Assembly (NCBI GenBank): GCA_047345645.1
Contig: JBLEFH010000001.1
Origin: JBLEFH01 sp047345645
GTDB taxonomy: Bacteria; Pseudomonadota; Alphaproteobacteria; Rhodobacterales; Rhodobacteraceae
Strand: one strand, 5' to 3'
DNA: 64,000 nucleotides
Position numbers and translations under genes: made by a program. How positions within the stretch are numbered: the stretch's first letter is position 1; every line of letters starts with the position of its first letter. Shown in pieces: positions 40,886 through 49,763 of this stretch. Below the pieces are notes generated by a model. It searched no databases and had not been told where the DNA came from. It saw only the letters and a program-made list of their open reading frames with translations.

Positions 40886-42448
40886 ATGGCCGTATCGGCG
40901 ACATCAGCAAGAAGCGCGACCACATTCGCGCCCACGCGTGTGCCACTGGCACTCTTCGCGATGAGCTTCATGCTGCCGCTGATCCTCGATTTCGGCGGTG
41001 TGCTGATGACGCCCACCCGCGCGATCTTGCTGATCTTCTTCTTCCCGTCGCTGTATCGGATGCTGTCCGGGAAGACGCCGCCGCTGAATATCACCGATTT
41101 CTTTATCTTTTTCACCGTCTGCTGGGCGGGCCTCAGTTACTTCGTCAACCACGGTGCGTCGCAGATCCAGTTCATCGGTATGCAGTTCGTCGACCTGCTC
41201 GGCGCCTATATCTTCGCCCGCGCGCACGTGCGGAGTGCGAGTGATTTCAAGTTCTTCTGGAAAATGCTCTCGGTCTGCGCGCTGTTCATTCTGCCGGTGG
41301 CGTTGATCGAGCTTTTTACAGACCGACTGATTATCCATGAAATTCTGGGAAAGGTCTTTCGCGTCAGCAGGGATCTCACGGGAACCACAGGCGAGCGACT
41401 AGGCCTTGATCGCGTTCAAGGCACGATGGAGCACCCCATTCTCTTCGGTGTTTTCTGGGGGATCTCCTTTGCAAATATTTTCTTCCTCGACCGCAATGCC
41501 GCGCGGCGAACGCTCTATGTCATCGTGATTTGCGTGACTGTCTTCACGTCGCTCTCGAGCGGTGCGTTTCTGACGGTCATGATCCAAGGCGGATTGCTGA
41601 TCTGGAATTGGATATCGAAAGGCAATTGGAAACCTTTGCTGATTGCCTCGGCAGTGATGTTCGTTGTGGTCGAAATTGTCTCGGATCGCTCGGCGATTGC
41701 GGCCTTGTCGACGCGTCTCGCTTTCAGCGCTCACACCGCTTACTGGCGTCTTCTGATCTGGGAGCATGGGACGACTAATGTGATGAACAACCCAATATTC
41801 GGGCTCGGCTTGAAGGATTGGGTCAGACCGAGTTGGATGTTTACAGCTTCCGTCGATAATTACTGGCTGTTGAACGCCATGCGGAACGGTCTACCTTGCA
41901 TCATCGCATTGCTGGCGGGGATGTTCTCAAATGTCTTCCGTCTCGTACGTCTGCGTGGCCTTAACGCTTGGGGTCGCGATGCGCGAACGGGCTATATCAT
42001 AGCCTTCGTAGCACTTTTCATCGCGCTTGGAACCGTGGCAGTTTGGTCTGCTTCGTCCAGCTATATCTATTTCTATTTCGGGCTGATGGCGTGGATGTTC
42101 TCTGATCAAAGCATCTACGAAGATGGCGAGGCGGAGGTTGTCGAGCCCCCACGTAAGCGTGGTGTGCCCGAGCCTTTTGCGGGCGGTGCCGTGGTGGCGC
42201 GCGCGACGCAAAGACGCGGGATGCCTTCCGATTTTGCCACAGCAACGCGCGAGACGGTTCCCGAGGAGAATGAACAATTTCGGCAGGACAATCCGCTAAG
42301 GGATAAGGCAGCGCTCAAAGAGCCACCAGAGAGACAACGCGGCGCGCCAGGTGGTGCTGAAGAGAGCCGAAAAACGATCCGCTCGGCGAAATCGCCACGA
42401 ACTGCACGAGCGAAATCGCCAGCGCGCGGGCGTCCAAAGCCGCTTTGA
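40886..42448 (+). CDS. O-antigen ligase/polymerase-like membrane protein
   Basis: 520 residues with about ten membrane helices in the first 420 residues (VPLALFAMSFMLPLILDFGG onward), a larger periplasmic loop around residues 290-330 (WEHGTTNVMNNPIFGLGLKDW) typical of the Wzy/WaaL family, and a disordered, basic C-terminal tail of about 100 residues (PRTARAKSPARGRPKPL at the end) that is unusual. It probably polymerises or ligates surface polysaccharide. The rhamnose operon 2.4 kb downstream would supply a sugar donor. GAGGGG precedes the ATG. Substrate not determinable. Confidence 0.8.
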   Translation: MAVSATSARSATTFAPTRVPLALFAMSFMLPLILDFGGVLMTPTRAILLIFFFPSLYRMLSGKTPPLNITDFFIFFTVCWAGLSYFVNHGASQIQFIGMQFVDLLGAYIFARAHVRSASDFKFFWKMLSVCALFILPVALIELFTDRLIIHEILGKVFRVSRDLTGTTGERLGLDRVQGTMEHPILFGVFWGISFANIFFLDRNAARRTLYVIVICVTVFTSLSSGAFLTVMIQGGLLIWNWISKGNWKPLLIASAVMFVVVEIVSDRSAIAALSTRLAFSAHTAYWRLLIWEHGTTNVMNNPIFGLGLKDWVRPSWMFTASVDNYWLLNAMRNGLPCIIALLAGMFSNVFRLVRLRGLNAWGRDARTGYIIAFVALFIALGTVAVWSASSSYIYFYFGLMAWMFSDQSIYEDGEAEVVEPPRKRGVPEPFAGGAVVARATQRRGMPSDFATATRETVPEENEQFRQDNPLRDKAALKEPPERQRGAPGGAEESRKTIRSAKSPRTARAKSPARGRPKPL

Positions 42449-42584
42449 AACACACGCATCGGGCCTTGAGCATGAGAACTTCACGATATGATCTATCTGC
42501 TCGCCGTTGCGGGCATCTGAGATAACTTTCTCTAAGAACGATACCCTCGGCGTCGTTGGGTTTTCTTTTGTAAGGGGTTGCGTT

Positions 42585-43904
42585 TTACTCGTGCGCCAGC
42601 CTGGATTCTCCGAGCGCCGGAAGAGTAATTGAAGGCTCGGCGCCACCGATATCCGCGACAGTCGAAAAGCCCGCATCGCGCAGTGTTTGCTCCGCCTTTT
42701 GCCGAGCGTCTGAAAGAGATGTGTCCATAGGAACGACGTGGCGCGCGCTGAGGAGCGCCGCGATATAGGTGTTGAGATGGGCCTCGGGAGGCTCATACGT
42801 CAATATGGCGGTCCAAATTCGCGTTTTGGTTGCAAGGTCTTCTTTTACGCTCTCGGAGGTGGCGACACTGACCGCCTCGCCGTAATCACCTTCTGCCATT
42901 AGCGCTTCGACGAGCAAGGGCGCGACATCCACGCGGTCGGGATTTCGGGTGTAGAAATCGTCGAACTGGTCAGCAAGATTGCTTGTCTCCAGCTTTCCAG
43001 CTGCTTTCTCAAGCTCGAAGCGCGCTTCTAAGGCTTGGCTAAGAATTGTGCTGTCGTGGTCGGTAATCTGCGAGAGAAGCGCCAGCGCTGTGGTTGCGTC
43101 TCCTTCAAGCTGTGAAAGTTTCGCGCGGGCGAGGAGCAGTTGATCGCTTGGCGGTTCCGGCCGGCGTGACGCATCGGCGATGAAGGCTTCTGCGAGTTCA
43201 TCTTGCTTTGAGGTTATTGCATTCAAGACCATAGGCCCGGCGAGGTGCAGGCGTAGGCGCGGTGGCAGGCTTTCGAAGACGGGCAGAACCGACGGTTCAT
43301 CAATCTCGACGTCAGGCAGCGCGGCAATGGCCCATAGCGCCTCCATCGCCGAGCAAGGGGTGCGCAGCTTGGTGGATTGCGTCTCGTTCAACGGCTGATC
43401 TTCGATGATTGTCGCAAGCGCGGTGTATGGCTCGGCAAAGGGCGCGGGCAAATCTGCCGCCAAAACCTTTGCCTCGGCGCCCATAGTGAGCAGGAGATAG
43501 GTTTCGACGAGCTCGCGAAGCGCCTCCGGTTCGCCGTCATGTTCCGCGAAATTCCGGCGCGCGGCGGAGAGGTCTTCCAGCGTCGCGTCGTCTCGTGACG
43601 CGGTGAGAAAGTCGAGCGCGGGCCACGCGTCGCAGTTCGCTTCGGGATAGACGGATTCGGCTCTCTGTTGTTGCGGTGAATCTGTCTCGGGCTCCCCCTG
43701 CCGCGCAGGCTTGGAGACGCGCACATGGCTGTCGGGCGTACCACTGGCGTCCACTTCGGAGAGTTCTGCTCCAGGGACTTTTTGCAAAATCCCCTGATCG
43801 ACGGCCCCTGCGATGGAGCCTGACAGCGCCTCTTCAAACTCAGACATATCTTCGGCCGCCGCTGCCGTTGCCAGAAGCGCGGCGAGCAACAGGGCACGGA
43901 TCAT
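42585..43904 (-). CDS. Periplasmic helical-repeat protein encoded with MotA
   Basis: 439 residues with a Sec signal peptide (MIRALLLAALLATAAA). The mature part has a disordered acidic stretch, two conserved-looking Cys (NCDAW, TPCSAM) and then TPR-like helical repeats (AKLSQLEGDATTALALLSQI, VDVAPLLVEALMAEGDYGEAVSVA). Its start overlaps the motA stop by four bases (ATGA), so it is translationally coupled to the stator gene. A role in stator assembly or flagellar motor function in the periplasm is likely from context; no named family such as MotC or MotX is clearly matched. Confidence 0.75.
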   Translation of the reverse strand: MIRALLLAALLATAAAAEDMSEFEEALSGSIAGAVDQGILQKVPGAELSEVDASGTPDSHVRVSKPARQGEPETDSPQQQRAESVYPEANCDAWPALDFLTASRDDATLEDLSAARRNFAEHDGEPEALRELVETYLLLTMGAEAKVLAADLPAPFAEPYTALATIIEDQPLNETQSTKLRTPCSAMEALWAIAALPDVEIDEPSVLPVFESLPPRLRLHLAGPMVLNAITSKQDELAEAFIADASRRPEPPSDQLLLARAKLSQLEGDATTALALLSQITDHDSTILSQALEARFELEKAAGKLETSNLADQFDDFYTRNPDRVDVAPLLVEALMAEGDYGEAVSVATSESVKEDLATKTRIWTAILTYEPPEAHLNTYIAALLSARHVVPMDTSLSDARQKAEQTLRDAGFSTVADIGGAEPSITLPALGESRLAHE

Positions 43905-44782
43905 GCAGCCGCCCCGCGGAGGGCGTTGGACAGTTCGTCAAAGGTCGGACGCATATCTTCCGGCGTGTTCTGGCGGCCCACCTCGACGCAGATATTGGGG
44001 GCATGGTTGTGCATATTTGCGAGCAAAACGTCCTTTACCAGTTCATAAAAGCTCATCTCATCTTCGGAGACGGCTTTAAGGCGCGCCGCAAATGGACCGA
44101 CGATGCCGTAAGCCATAAACACGCCCAGAAAGGTGCCGACCAGCGCGCCGCCGATCATGCCGCCGAGCACTTCGGGCGGTTTGTCGATGGAACTCATGGT
44201 TTTGATCACGCCAAGCACGGCCGCAACGATGCCGAGTGCGGGCAGACCATCCGCCATCACCTGAAGCGCATGGGACGGCTCTTCGCTGTGATGGCGCAGC
44301 GCAGACAGCCGCTTTTCAAGAAGGTCCTCAACCTGATGTGGATCATCATAGTTCATCGTCGCAGAGCGTAGTGTGTCGCAGATAAGATCCACCACATGAT
44401 GATCGCCCTGAAGCTTTGGATAACGGGAGAAGATCGGCGATTCATCTGGCGTTTCGATATGCTGATCGAGCGCCACCGGGTTATTTCGCGCAATTTTGAT
44501 CAGCTCAAACATCAGGCACAGAAGGTCCTGATAATCCTGCTGCGTCCATTTGCTGCCCTTGAAGACCTTCGCGATGCTTTTGAGTGTCCCCGTGATCACC
44601 TGTTTGGCGTTGCTGATGAGGAAAGCGCCGACCGCCGCACCCCCAATGATCATGAGCTCAAATGGCAGCGAGTGCAGGATAACTTCCATGTGGCCACCCG
44701 CGGCCAGATATCCCCCGAAGACCATGGCAAATACAACAACAAGACCGATGATTCCCATCATGGCGGGGCTCTCCACACTCAA
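43901..44782 (-). CDS. motA: Flagellar stator protein MotA
   Basis: 293-residue proton-channel stator subunit. Four membrane segments are visible (MMGIIGLVVVFAMVFGGYLA; ELMIIGGAAVGAFLI; LGIVAAVLGVIKTM; ALVGTFLGVFMAYGIVGP) with the large cytoplasmic loop between the second and third. ADGLPALGIVAA carries the conserved Pro near residue 180, and RHHSEEPSHALQVMADG the FliG-interacting charged face. MotB is not encoded next to it. Divergent from rfbC; a CtrA-like box lies 29 bases upstream. Confidence 0.95.
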   Translation of the reverse strand: MSVESPAMMGIIGLVVVFAMVFGGYLAAGGHMEVILHSLPFELMIIGGAAVGAFLISNAKQVITGTLKSIAKVFKGSKWTQQDYQDLLCLMFELIKIARNNPVALDQHIETPDESPIFSRYPKLQGDHHVVDLICDTLRSATMNYDDPHQVEDLLEKRLSALRHHSEEPSHALQVMADGLPALGIVAAVLGVIKTMSSIDKPPEVLGGMIGGALVGTFLGVFMAYGIVGPFAARLKAVSEDEMSFYELVKDVLLANMHNHAPNICVEVGRQNTPEDMRPTFDELSNALRGAAA

Positions 44783-44810
44783 TTTCGAGGCAGACCATGG
44801 GCCAAGGCTG

Positions 44811-44825
44811 TTAAGAAAGGGTCAA
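44811..44825 (+). promoter_or_regulatory. CtrA-like box upstream of motA
   Basis: TTAA-GAAAGGG-TCAA has the CtrA spacing TTAA-N7-TTAA with one mismatch in the second half. It lies 29 bases before the motA start, in the gap shared with rfbC. Confidence 0.45.
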
Positions 44826-44884
44826 ATGGCGAACTTTACATGTCTTGGGGGCGCCGCTAGGCAGAGCGCAAAGAGGTGGTTGGC

Positions 44885-45445
44885 ATGAAAATAACCAAAA
44901 CAGAGCTGCCGGGCGTGGTGGTGATTGAGCCCGCGCGCTTTGGCGATTCCCGCGGCTATTTTTCGGAAAGCTGGAATGCGGCGCGGATGGCGGACGGGGG
45001 CTTTGATCTTGATTTCGTTCAGGATAACGAGTCGCTCTCGGCGGAGGTCGGGACGGTGCGCGGCCTGCATTTTCAATCGCCCCCCCATGCGCAGGACAAG
45101 CTCGTGCGAGTCGGGCGGGGCCGGATCATGGATGTGGCCGTCGATATCCGCAAAGGTTCGCCGCATTATGGTCAATGGGTCGGCGTGGAATTGTCTGGCG
45201 AAAATGGCAAACAGCTTCTTGTTCCCAAAGGGTTTTTGCATGGGTTTGCGGTTCTGGAGCCGGACACGCTCGTGCTTTACAAATGCACGGATGTGTATGC
45301 GCCTAATTGCGACGGAAGCGTGCGGTTCGACTCGCTGGATATTGATTGGGGTGTCGATGTGACCTCTGCGATCCTGTCGGGCAAGGACGAGGCGGCAATC
45401 GCCTTCGCCGATTTCGACTCGCCTTTTATCTACGAGGACAAGTGA
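44885..45445 (+). CDS. rfbC: dTDP-4-dehydrorhamnose 3,5-epimerase
   Basis: 186-residue cupin-fold enzyme, third step from dTDP-glucose to dTDP-L-rhamnose. PARFGDSRGYFSESWN near residue 18, VRGLHFQSPPHAQDKLVRV with the catalytic His near 60, and LVPKGFLHGFAVLEPD near 118 are diagnostic. The ATG at 44885 follows GAGGT. The stop shares a base with the rfbB start (TGATG). First gene of a complete rfbCBDA operon. Confidence 0.96.
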   Translation: MKITKTELPGVVVIEPARFGDSRGYFSESWNAARMADGGFDLDFVQDNESLSAEVGTVRGLHFQSPPHAQDKLVRVGRGRIMDVAVDIRKGSPHYGQWVGVELSGENGKQLLVPKGFLHGFAVLEPDTLVLYKCTDVYAPNCDGSVRFDSLDIDWGVDVTSAILSGKDEAAIAFADFDSPFIYEDK

Positions 45446-46485
45446 TGCGATTGATTGTGACAGGCGGGGCAGGGTTTATCGGCTCTGCGGTGGTGCGGCA
45501 GGCTGTGGCGCGCGGCGATGAGGTGCTGAACCTCGACGCGCTGACCTATGCGGCCAATCTCGACAATGTCGCTTCGGTCTCGGATGCGCCGAATTACCAG
45601 TTTGCGCAGGTGGATATTCGCGACCGCGCGGCGCTTGATGAGGTGTTTATCACGTTCAAACCGGATGCGGTTATGAATCTGGCGGCGGAGAGCCATGTCG
45701 ACCGCTCCATCGATGGGCCGGCGGCCTTCATCGAGACCAATATCACCGGCACCTACACGCTGCTCGAAGCCGCGCGGGCCTATTGGACCGAGGCGGGCAA
45801 GCCGGGAAATTTCCGTTTTCACCATATTTCCACCGATGAGGTATTCGGCACGCTTGGCGAGGAGGGCCAGTTTACCGAGGATACGCCCTACGCGCCGAAC
45901 TCGCCCTATTCGGCGTCAAAGGCGGCGTCGGATCACCTCGTCCGCGCCTGGCATGAAACCTACGGCCTGCCCGTCATTCTGACCAATTGTTCCAACAATT
46001 ACGGGCCGTTCCACTTCCCGGAAAAGCTGATCCCGGTCGTGATCCTGAATGCTCTTCATGGCCGCGAGATCCCGGTTTATGGGAAAGGCGAGAATGTGCG
46101 AGACTGGCTCTACGTCGAGGATCACGCCGACGCGTTGCTGACGGTTCTCGATAAGGGCGAGGTCGGGCGCAGCTATAATATCGGCGGCGAGAATGAGGCG
46201 AAGAACATCGAATTGGTGCGGATGATCTGCGCGATCCTCGACAATTTGCGCCCCGATGGCGCGCCGCATGATCGGCTGATCACCTTCGTTGCCGACCGTC
46301 CCGGCCACGACCTGCGCTATGCGATCGACCCGACGCGGATGCGCAACGAGCTCAACTGGCGTCCGTCGGTGACGCTTGAGGAAGGGCTGCGCAAAACCGT
46401 CGAATGGTATCTCGACAATGAAAACTGGTGGCACCCGCTGCTGGATCGCGACGGCGTGGGCCAGCGTCTCGGAGCGGCGGGATGA
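45445..46485 (+). CDS. rfbB: dTDP-glucose 4,6-dehydratase
   Basis: 346-residue short-chain dehydrogenase/reductase-type enzyme forming dTDP-4-keto-6-deoxyglucose. GGAGFIGSAVVR at residues 7-18 binds NAD+, STDEVFGTLGEEG holds the catalytic Asp-Glu pair, and YSASKAASDHLVRAW the catalytic Tyr-x3-Lys. NNYGPFHFPEKLIPV is family specific. The start is the ATG overlapping the rfbC stop; an upstream in-frame extension is out of register with homologues. Confidence 0.97.
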   Translation: MRLIVTGGAGFIGSAVVRQAVARGDEVLNLDALTYAANLDNVASVSDAPNYQFAQVDIRDRAALDEVFITFKPDAVMNLAAESHVDRSIDGPAAFIETNITGTYTLLEAARAYWTEAGKPGNFRFHHISTDEVFGTLGEEGQFTEDTPYAPNSPYSASKAASDHLVRAWHETYGLPVILTNCSNNYGPFHFPEKLIPVVILNALHGREIPVYGKGENVRDWLYVEDHADALLTVLDKGEVGRSYNIGGENEAKNIELVRMICAILDNLRPDGAPHDRLITFVADRPGHDLRYAIDPTRMRNELNWRPSVTLEEGLRKTVEWYLDNENWWHPLLDRDGVGQRLGAAG

Positions 46486-47327
46486 GCATCGTCGTCTTGG
46501 GCAAATCCGGTCAAGTCGCGACGGCCCTTCGCACGCAGCGGGAAGTGACCGCGCTTGGCCGCGACCAGGCGGATCTGAATGATCCGGAAGCTGTTGTCAC
46601 CGCGCTAGAAGCGGCCGCGCCATCCGTGATTATCAACGCCGCCGCCTACACAGCGGTTGATCAGGCGGAAAGCGACGCGGACGCGGCCTTTCGCCTCAAC
46701 GCAGAGGCACCCGGCCAGATTGCGGAATGGGCCGCCGCGCGCGACATTCCGTTTCTCCATATCTCGACCGACTATGTTTTCAATGGCTCCGGCGAGAAGC
46801 CTTGGTCGCCGAACGATCCGATTGCTCCGCTCTCCGTCTATGGTCGCAGCAAGGCCAAGGGCGAAGCACGGATCACAGCCGCAAATGGCCCGCACGCGAT
46901 TTTGCGCACCTCTTGGGTGTTTTCAGAAACCGGCGCGAATTTCGTGAGAACCATGCTGCGGCTTGGGAAACAGCGCGATGCGCTCACCATCGTTTCCGAT
47001 CAGATCGGCGGTCCAACCTCGGCGGATGACATCGCGGCGGCGTTGCTGAAAATGGCGGATGCGCTTTTGGAAGGTCGCGGCGCCTCCGGCATCTATCATT
47101 TCGCCGGCGCGCCGGATGTGAGCTGGGCTGACTTCGCGCGCGAGATTTTCGCGCAGGCGAATTTGTCGGTGACGGTTACGGACATCCCAACGAGCGACTA
47201 TCCCACGCCCGCGGCGCGCCCGTTGAATTCGCGTCTGAATTGCGACGACTTAGCAAGAGATTACGGGATCGAGCGTCCAAACTGGCAGCGCTCTCTCGCA
47301 GATGTTTTGGCCAAATTGGAGGGCTGA
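46482..47327 (+). CDS. rfbD: dTDP-4-dehydrorhamnose reductase
   Basis: 281-residue SDR-type reductase, last step of dTDP-L-rhamnose synthesis. The N-terminal nucleotide-binding GKSGQVATAL, INAAAYTAVDQAESD near residue 50, STDYVFNGSGEKPW near 93 and catalytic YGRSKAKGE near 118 match RmlD. It overlaps rfbB by four bases (ATGA). The first glycine motif is GKSGQ rather than the commoner GxxGQ with G-G start, within normal variation. Confidence 0.96.
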   Translation: MSIVVLGKSGQVATALRTQREVTALGRDQADLNDPEAVVTALEAAAPSVIINAAAYTAVDQAESDADAAFRLNAEAPGQIAEWAAARDIPFLHISTDYVFNGSGEKPWSPNDPIAPLSVYGRSKAKGEARITAANGPHAILRTSWVFSETGANFVRTMLRLGKQRDALTIVSDQIGGPTSADDIAAALLKMADALLEGRGASGIYHFAGAPDVSWADFAREIFAQANLSVTVTDIPTSDYPTPAARPLNSRLNCDDLARDYGIERPNWQRSLADVLAKLEG

Positions 47328-47328
47328 C

Positions 47329-48204
47329 ATGAACCGCAAAGGCATCATTCTCGCGGGCGGCTCCGGCACCCGGCTTTACCCGATTACCAAGGCCGTGTCG
47401 AAGCAGCTTCTGCCGCTTTTTGACAAGCCAATGATCTACTACCCGCTCTCGGTCCTCATGTTGGCGGGCATCCGTGAGATTGTGATCATCACGACGCCAG
47501 ACGATCAGTCGCAATTCAAACGCTTACTCGGCGACGGGTCGCAATGGGGCCTGGATCTCACCTACATCACGCAGCCCTCGCCGGACGGTCTCGCGCAAGC
47601 TTATTTGCTCGCTGAAGGCTTTCTCGACGGCGCCCCTTCTGCGATGGTCTTAGGTGATAACATCTTCTACGGCCATGATTTTCAGAAGCTCGTCATGGAT
47701 GCGGCGGGTGATGAGGTCAGCACGGTCTTCGGTTACTACGTCGCCGACCCGGAACGTTACGGCGTGGTGGATTTCGACGAAGCTGGCGCTGTCCACAGCA
47801 TCATCGAAAAGCCAGAGGAACCCGCGTCGAATTATGCCGTGACAGGCCTGTATTTCCTCGACGGTACCGCTTCCGCCAAGGCGAAGTCATTAAAGCCTTC
47901 CGCGCGTGGCGAATTGGAAATCACGTCGCTGCTTGAGCTCTATCTCGCCGAAGGCGCGCTCAATGTGAAAAAAATGGGTCGCGGCTATGGTTGGCTCGAT
48001 ACTGGCACCCATGACAGCTTGATCGAGGCTGGCGATTTTGTTCGCACCATCGAAAAACGTCAGGGCCTGAAAATCGGTTGCCCTGAAGAAATCGCCTATT
48101 CCAAAGGCTGGCTCGACGCGCAGGCCGTCATGGAACTGGCCAAGCCGCTGATGAAAACCGGCTATGGCCAATATCTCGCAGCGCTCGTGAAGGCGAAACT
48201 TTAA
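47329..48204 (+). CDS. rfbA: Glucose-1-phosphate thymidylyltransferase
   Basis: 291-residue nucleotidyltransferase making dTDP-glucose, the first committed step. LAGGSGTRLYPITKAVSKQL at the N-terminus binds the nucleotide, LGDNIFYGHDF near residue 108 carries the catalytic Asp, and GRGYGWLDTGTHDSL near 218 is RmlA specific. One base separates it from the rfbD stop. The 3' end overlaps the convergent motE-like gene by four bases. Confidence 0.97.
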   Translation: MNRKGIILAGGSGTRLYPITKAVSKQLLPLFDKPMIYYPLSVLMLAGIREIVIITTPDDQSQFKRLLGDGSQWGLDLTYITQPSPDGLAQAYLLAEGFLDGAPSAMVLGDNIFYGHDFQKLVMDAAGDEVSTVFGYYVADPERYGVVDFDEAGAVHSIIEKPEEPASNYAVTGLYFLDGTASAKAKSLKPSARGELEITSLLELYLAEGALNVKKMGRGYGWLDTGTHDSLIEAGDFVRTIEKRQGLKIGCPEEIAYSKGWLDAQAVMELAKPLMKTGYGQYLAALVKAKL

Positions 48205-48722
48205 CCGGCATTCCGCCCTGCGATGATGACCGTGATCGCATAGGCATTCTCGGGCGGCATGTTGGCGAAGATGGCCGCCGCCGCCGCCGGGTCCATCCGC
48301 CCCATCAAGCCCGCCGCGAAGGTCGTGTCCATCGTCGCAACGATCCCGGACGCGGCTTTCGGATCCATGTTGGCATACATGGCCGTGAGCTTCGCGAGAT
48401 CCTTCTCTTTCGGATCCTCTTCGTCCCCATAACGGGCTTTGAGATCGCTTTCGAGCGCCGCAACAACGCGCTGCTTTTCCTCGATATCAGCGCGCTCCTG
48501 ATCCAGCCCCGCCTTCTGCGCCTCGAACTTTTCCCGCTCCTCCTTGAGGCGCGCTTCTTCCGCGCGGACCGCTGCGATCAATCCCTCCGGCGCCGCATCG
48601 GTGCAATCGCCAGCCGCCGCAATCTCCGTGGCCCAGGCCGGACCGTGCGTGCCGATGCGCAGGGCCATAGACAGGGCAAATGCGCCGACCAAAACGCCTA
48701 TTACCGTCAGTTTGCGCTTCAT
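48201..48722 (-). CDS. motE: MotE-like flagellar protein (coiled coil plus MgtE-N-type domain)
   Basis: 173 residues: N-terminal membrane anchor or signal (LTVIGVLVGAFALSMAL), a coiled coil (IAAVRAEEARLKEEREKFEAQ onward) and a C-terminal helical domain LTAMYANMDPKAASGIVATMD ... ANMPPENAYAI, typical of the MotE family related to the MgtE N-domain and FliG middle domain. In rhizobia MotE is a periplasmic chaperone of motility protein MotC; the same function here is inference. Overlaps the gene before it by four bases and the convergent rfbA by four. Confidence 0.82.
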   Translation of the reverse strand: MKRKLTVIGVLVGAFALSMALRIGTHGPAWATEIAAAGDCTDAAPEGLIAAVRAEEARLKEEREKFEAQKAGLDQERADIEEKQRVVAALESDLKARYGDEEDPKEKDLAKLTAMYANMDPKAASGIVATMDTTFAAGLMGRMDPAAAAAIFANMPPENAYAITVIIAGRNAG

Positions 48723-49231
48723 TGGCTCGTCCCATTCGCAAGCGCCAGATCCACAAGGCGGCGCGAGCGCTTATTGGTCTCCATCCGATTGGGCCGCGGC
48801 ACCTCGGTTGCTTTGAGGCGCAGCGGTTCCGGCATCTTCCACGGCACCCGCACCGGCTCGATTTCCTTCACAACCTGCTTCAGAACCTCGCGCTTTTCTT
48901 CTTTCTTTTTCTCGAATTTCGATGTGGTTGGTGTGCCTTCTTTCGACTGCGGTATCTGCATGGCTGCGATCAGAAGCTCCAGATGCCGCCGCGCCGACTC
49001 GGCCCGCTTGAGACTTTCGGCAAGATCATTCTGCGCAACCTCGGTGCATTGTTTTGCGCTTTCCAATGCCTTTTTCAGATCGTCGACTTGAAGCGACAAG
49101 GTTGCGATGGTTCGTCCCAAGCCATGGTCCAGACGTGCGAGATTCTGGAGACGCTTCGAAATCTTATAGCAGTAGAGCATCGCGCCAAGGCTCGCGCTGA
49201 GAAGCAGGACGTTCGAGAGAAGATCACTCAT
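48719..49231 (-). CDS. Flagellar-locus coiled-coil membrane protein (DUF6468-like)
   Basis: 170 residues. An N-terminal membrane helix (LLSNVLLLSASLGAMLYCYKI) precedes a coiled coil (LSLQVDDLKKALESAKQ, LAESLKRAESARRHLELLIAAM) and a basic, Pro-rich tail. Position between fliL and motE, the length and the anchor resemble the DUF6468 proteins of alphaproteobacterial flagellar clusters, but this match is from memory of the architecture. Function unknown. Coupled to the motE-like gene by a four-base overlap. Confidence 0.65.
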   Translation of the reverse strand: MSDLLSNVLLLSASLGAMLYCYKISKRLQNLARLDHGLGRTIATLSLQVDDLKKALESAKQCTEVAQNDLAESLKRAESARRHLELLIAAMQIPQSKEGTPTTSKFEKKKEEKREVLKQVVKEIEPVRVPWKMPEPLRLKATEVPRPNRMETNKRSRRLVDLALANGTSQ

Positions 49232-49243
49232 ACCTAAACCCTT

Positions 49244-49732
49244 CTAGTTGAGGATAAATTCCGAGATCAGAAGATTGCTGACGGGCACGCCTTCTGTGGC
49301 GAGATTGATCCGATGCAACATCTGAGCCCGCAGGCGCGCCAGTTGCGCCGGGTCTGCAAGCTCAGTTTCATCCACGGCGCGTAAATAACCGTTTAAAATA
49401 TCGAGGATTCTGGGCTTCAAAGCCTCAACTATCGCCAAATTCTCTGGCGCAACTTCGAGAGAGCCGCTGAAAACAAGCTGTTTGGCATAGGCGCGCCCGC
49501 TCAACGTCACCACGATTCGGTCAATTGGGAGGAACGCAACCGGCAGCTCCGTATCCGTTTCCGCTTTTTTCTCGCCCTTGAACGACGGAATCAGTCCCTT
49601 CGTGCTGGCGTAAAAACCGCCACCTGCCGCCAGCAGAAATGCGAGAATCGACACCAGAATCATGGCTTTGCCTTTTGGTTTCTCTGGCGGCGAATCTTCG
49701 GTCTCGTCTGCGCTGCTCATCGGATCATCCAT
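49244..49732 (-). CDS. fliL: Flagellar basal-body-associated protein FliL
   Basis: 162 residues from the chosen start: a cytoplasmic N-tail (SSADETEDSPPEKPKGK), one membrane helix (AMILVSILAFLLAAGGGFYA) and a periplasmic FliL domain (LPIDRIVVTLSGRAYAKQLVFSGSLEVAPE ... RILDILNGYLRAVDETEL) with the C-terminal NLLISEFILN. FliL rings surround stators and raise motor torque. The frame extends upstream to 49771, but that overlaps a CtrA-like box, so 49732 (or 49720) is preferred. First gene of the minus-strand flagellar operon. Confidence 0.92.
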   Translation of the reverse strand: MDDPMSSADETEDSPPEKPKGKAMILVSILAFLLAAGGGFYASTKGLIPSFKGEKKAETDTELPVAFLPIDRIVVTLSGRAYAKQLVFSGSLEVAPENLAIVEALKPRILDILNGYLRAVDETELADPAQLARLRAQMLHRINLATEGVPVSNLLISEFILN

Positions 49733-49763
49733 TTGATTTCGATGTGATATAAGCGCATCTACA

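Noticed and set aside
42494..42524. Tiny frame ATGATCTATCTGCTCGCCG after the polymerase gene
   Set aside because: Only ten codons with no ribosome binding site.
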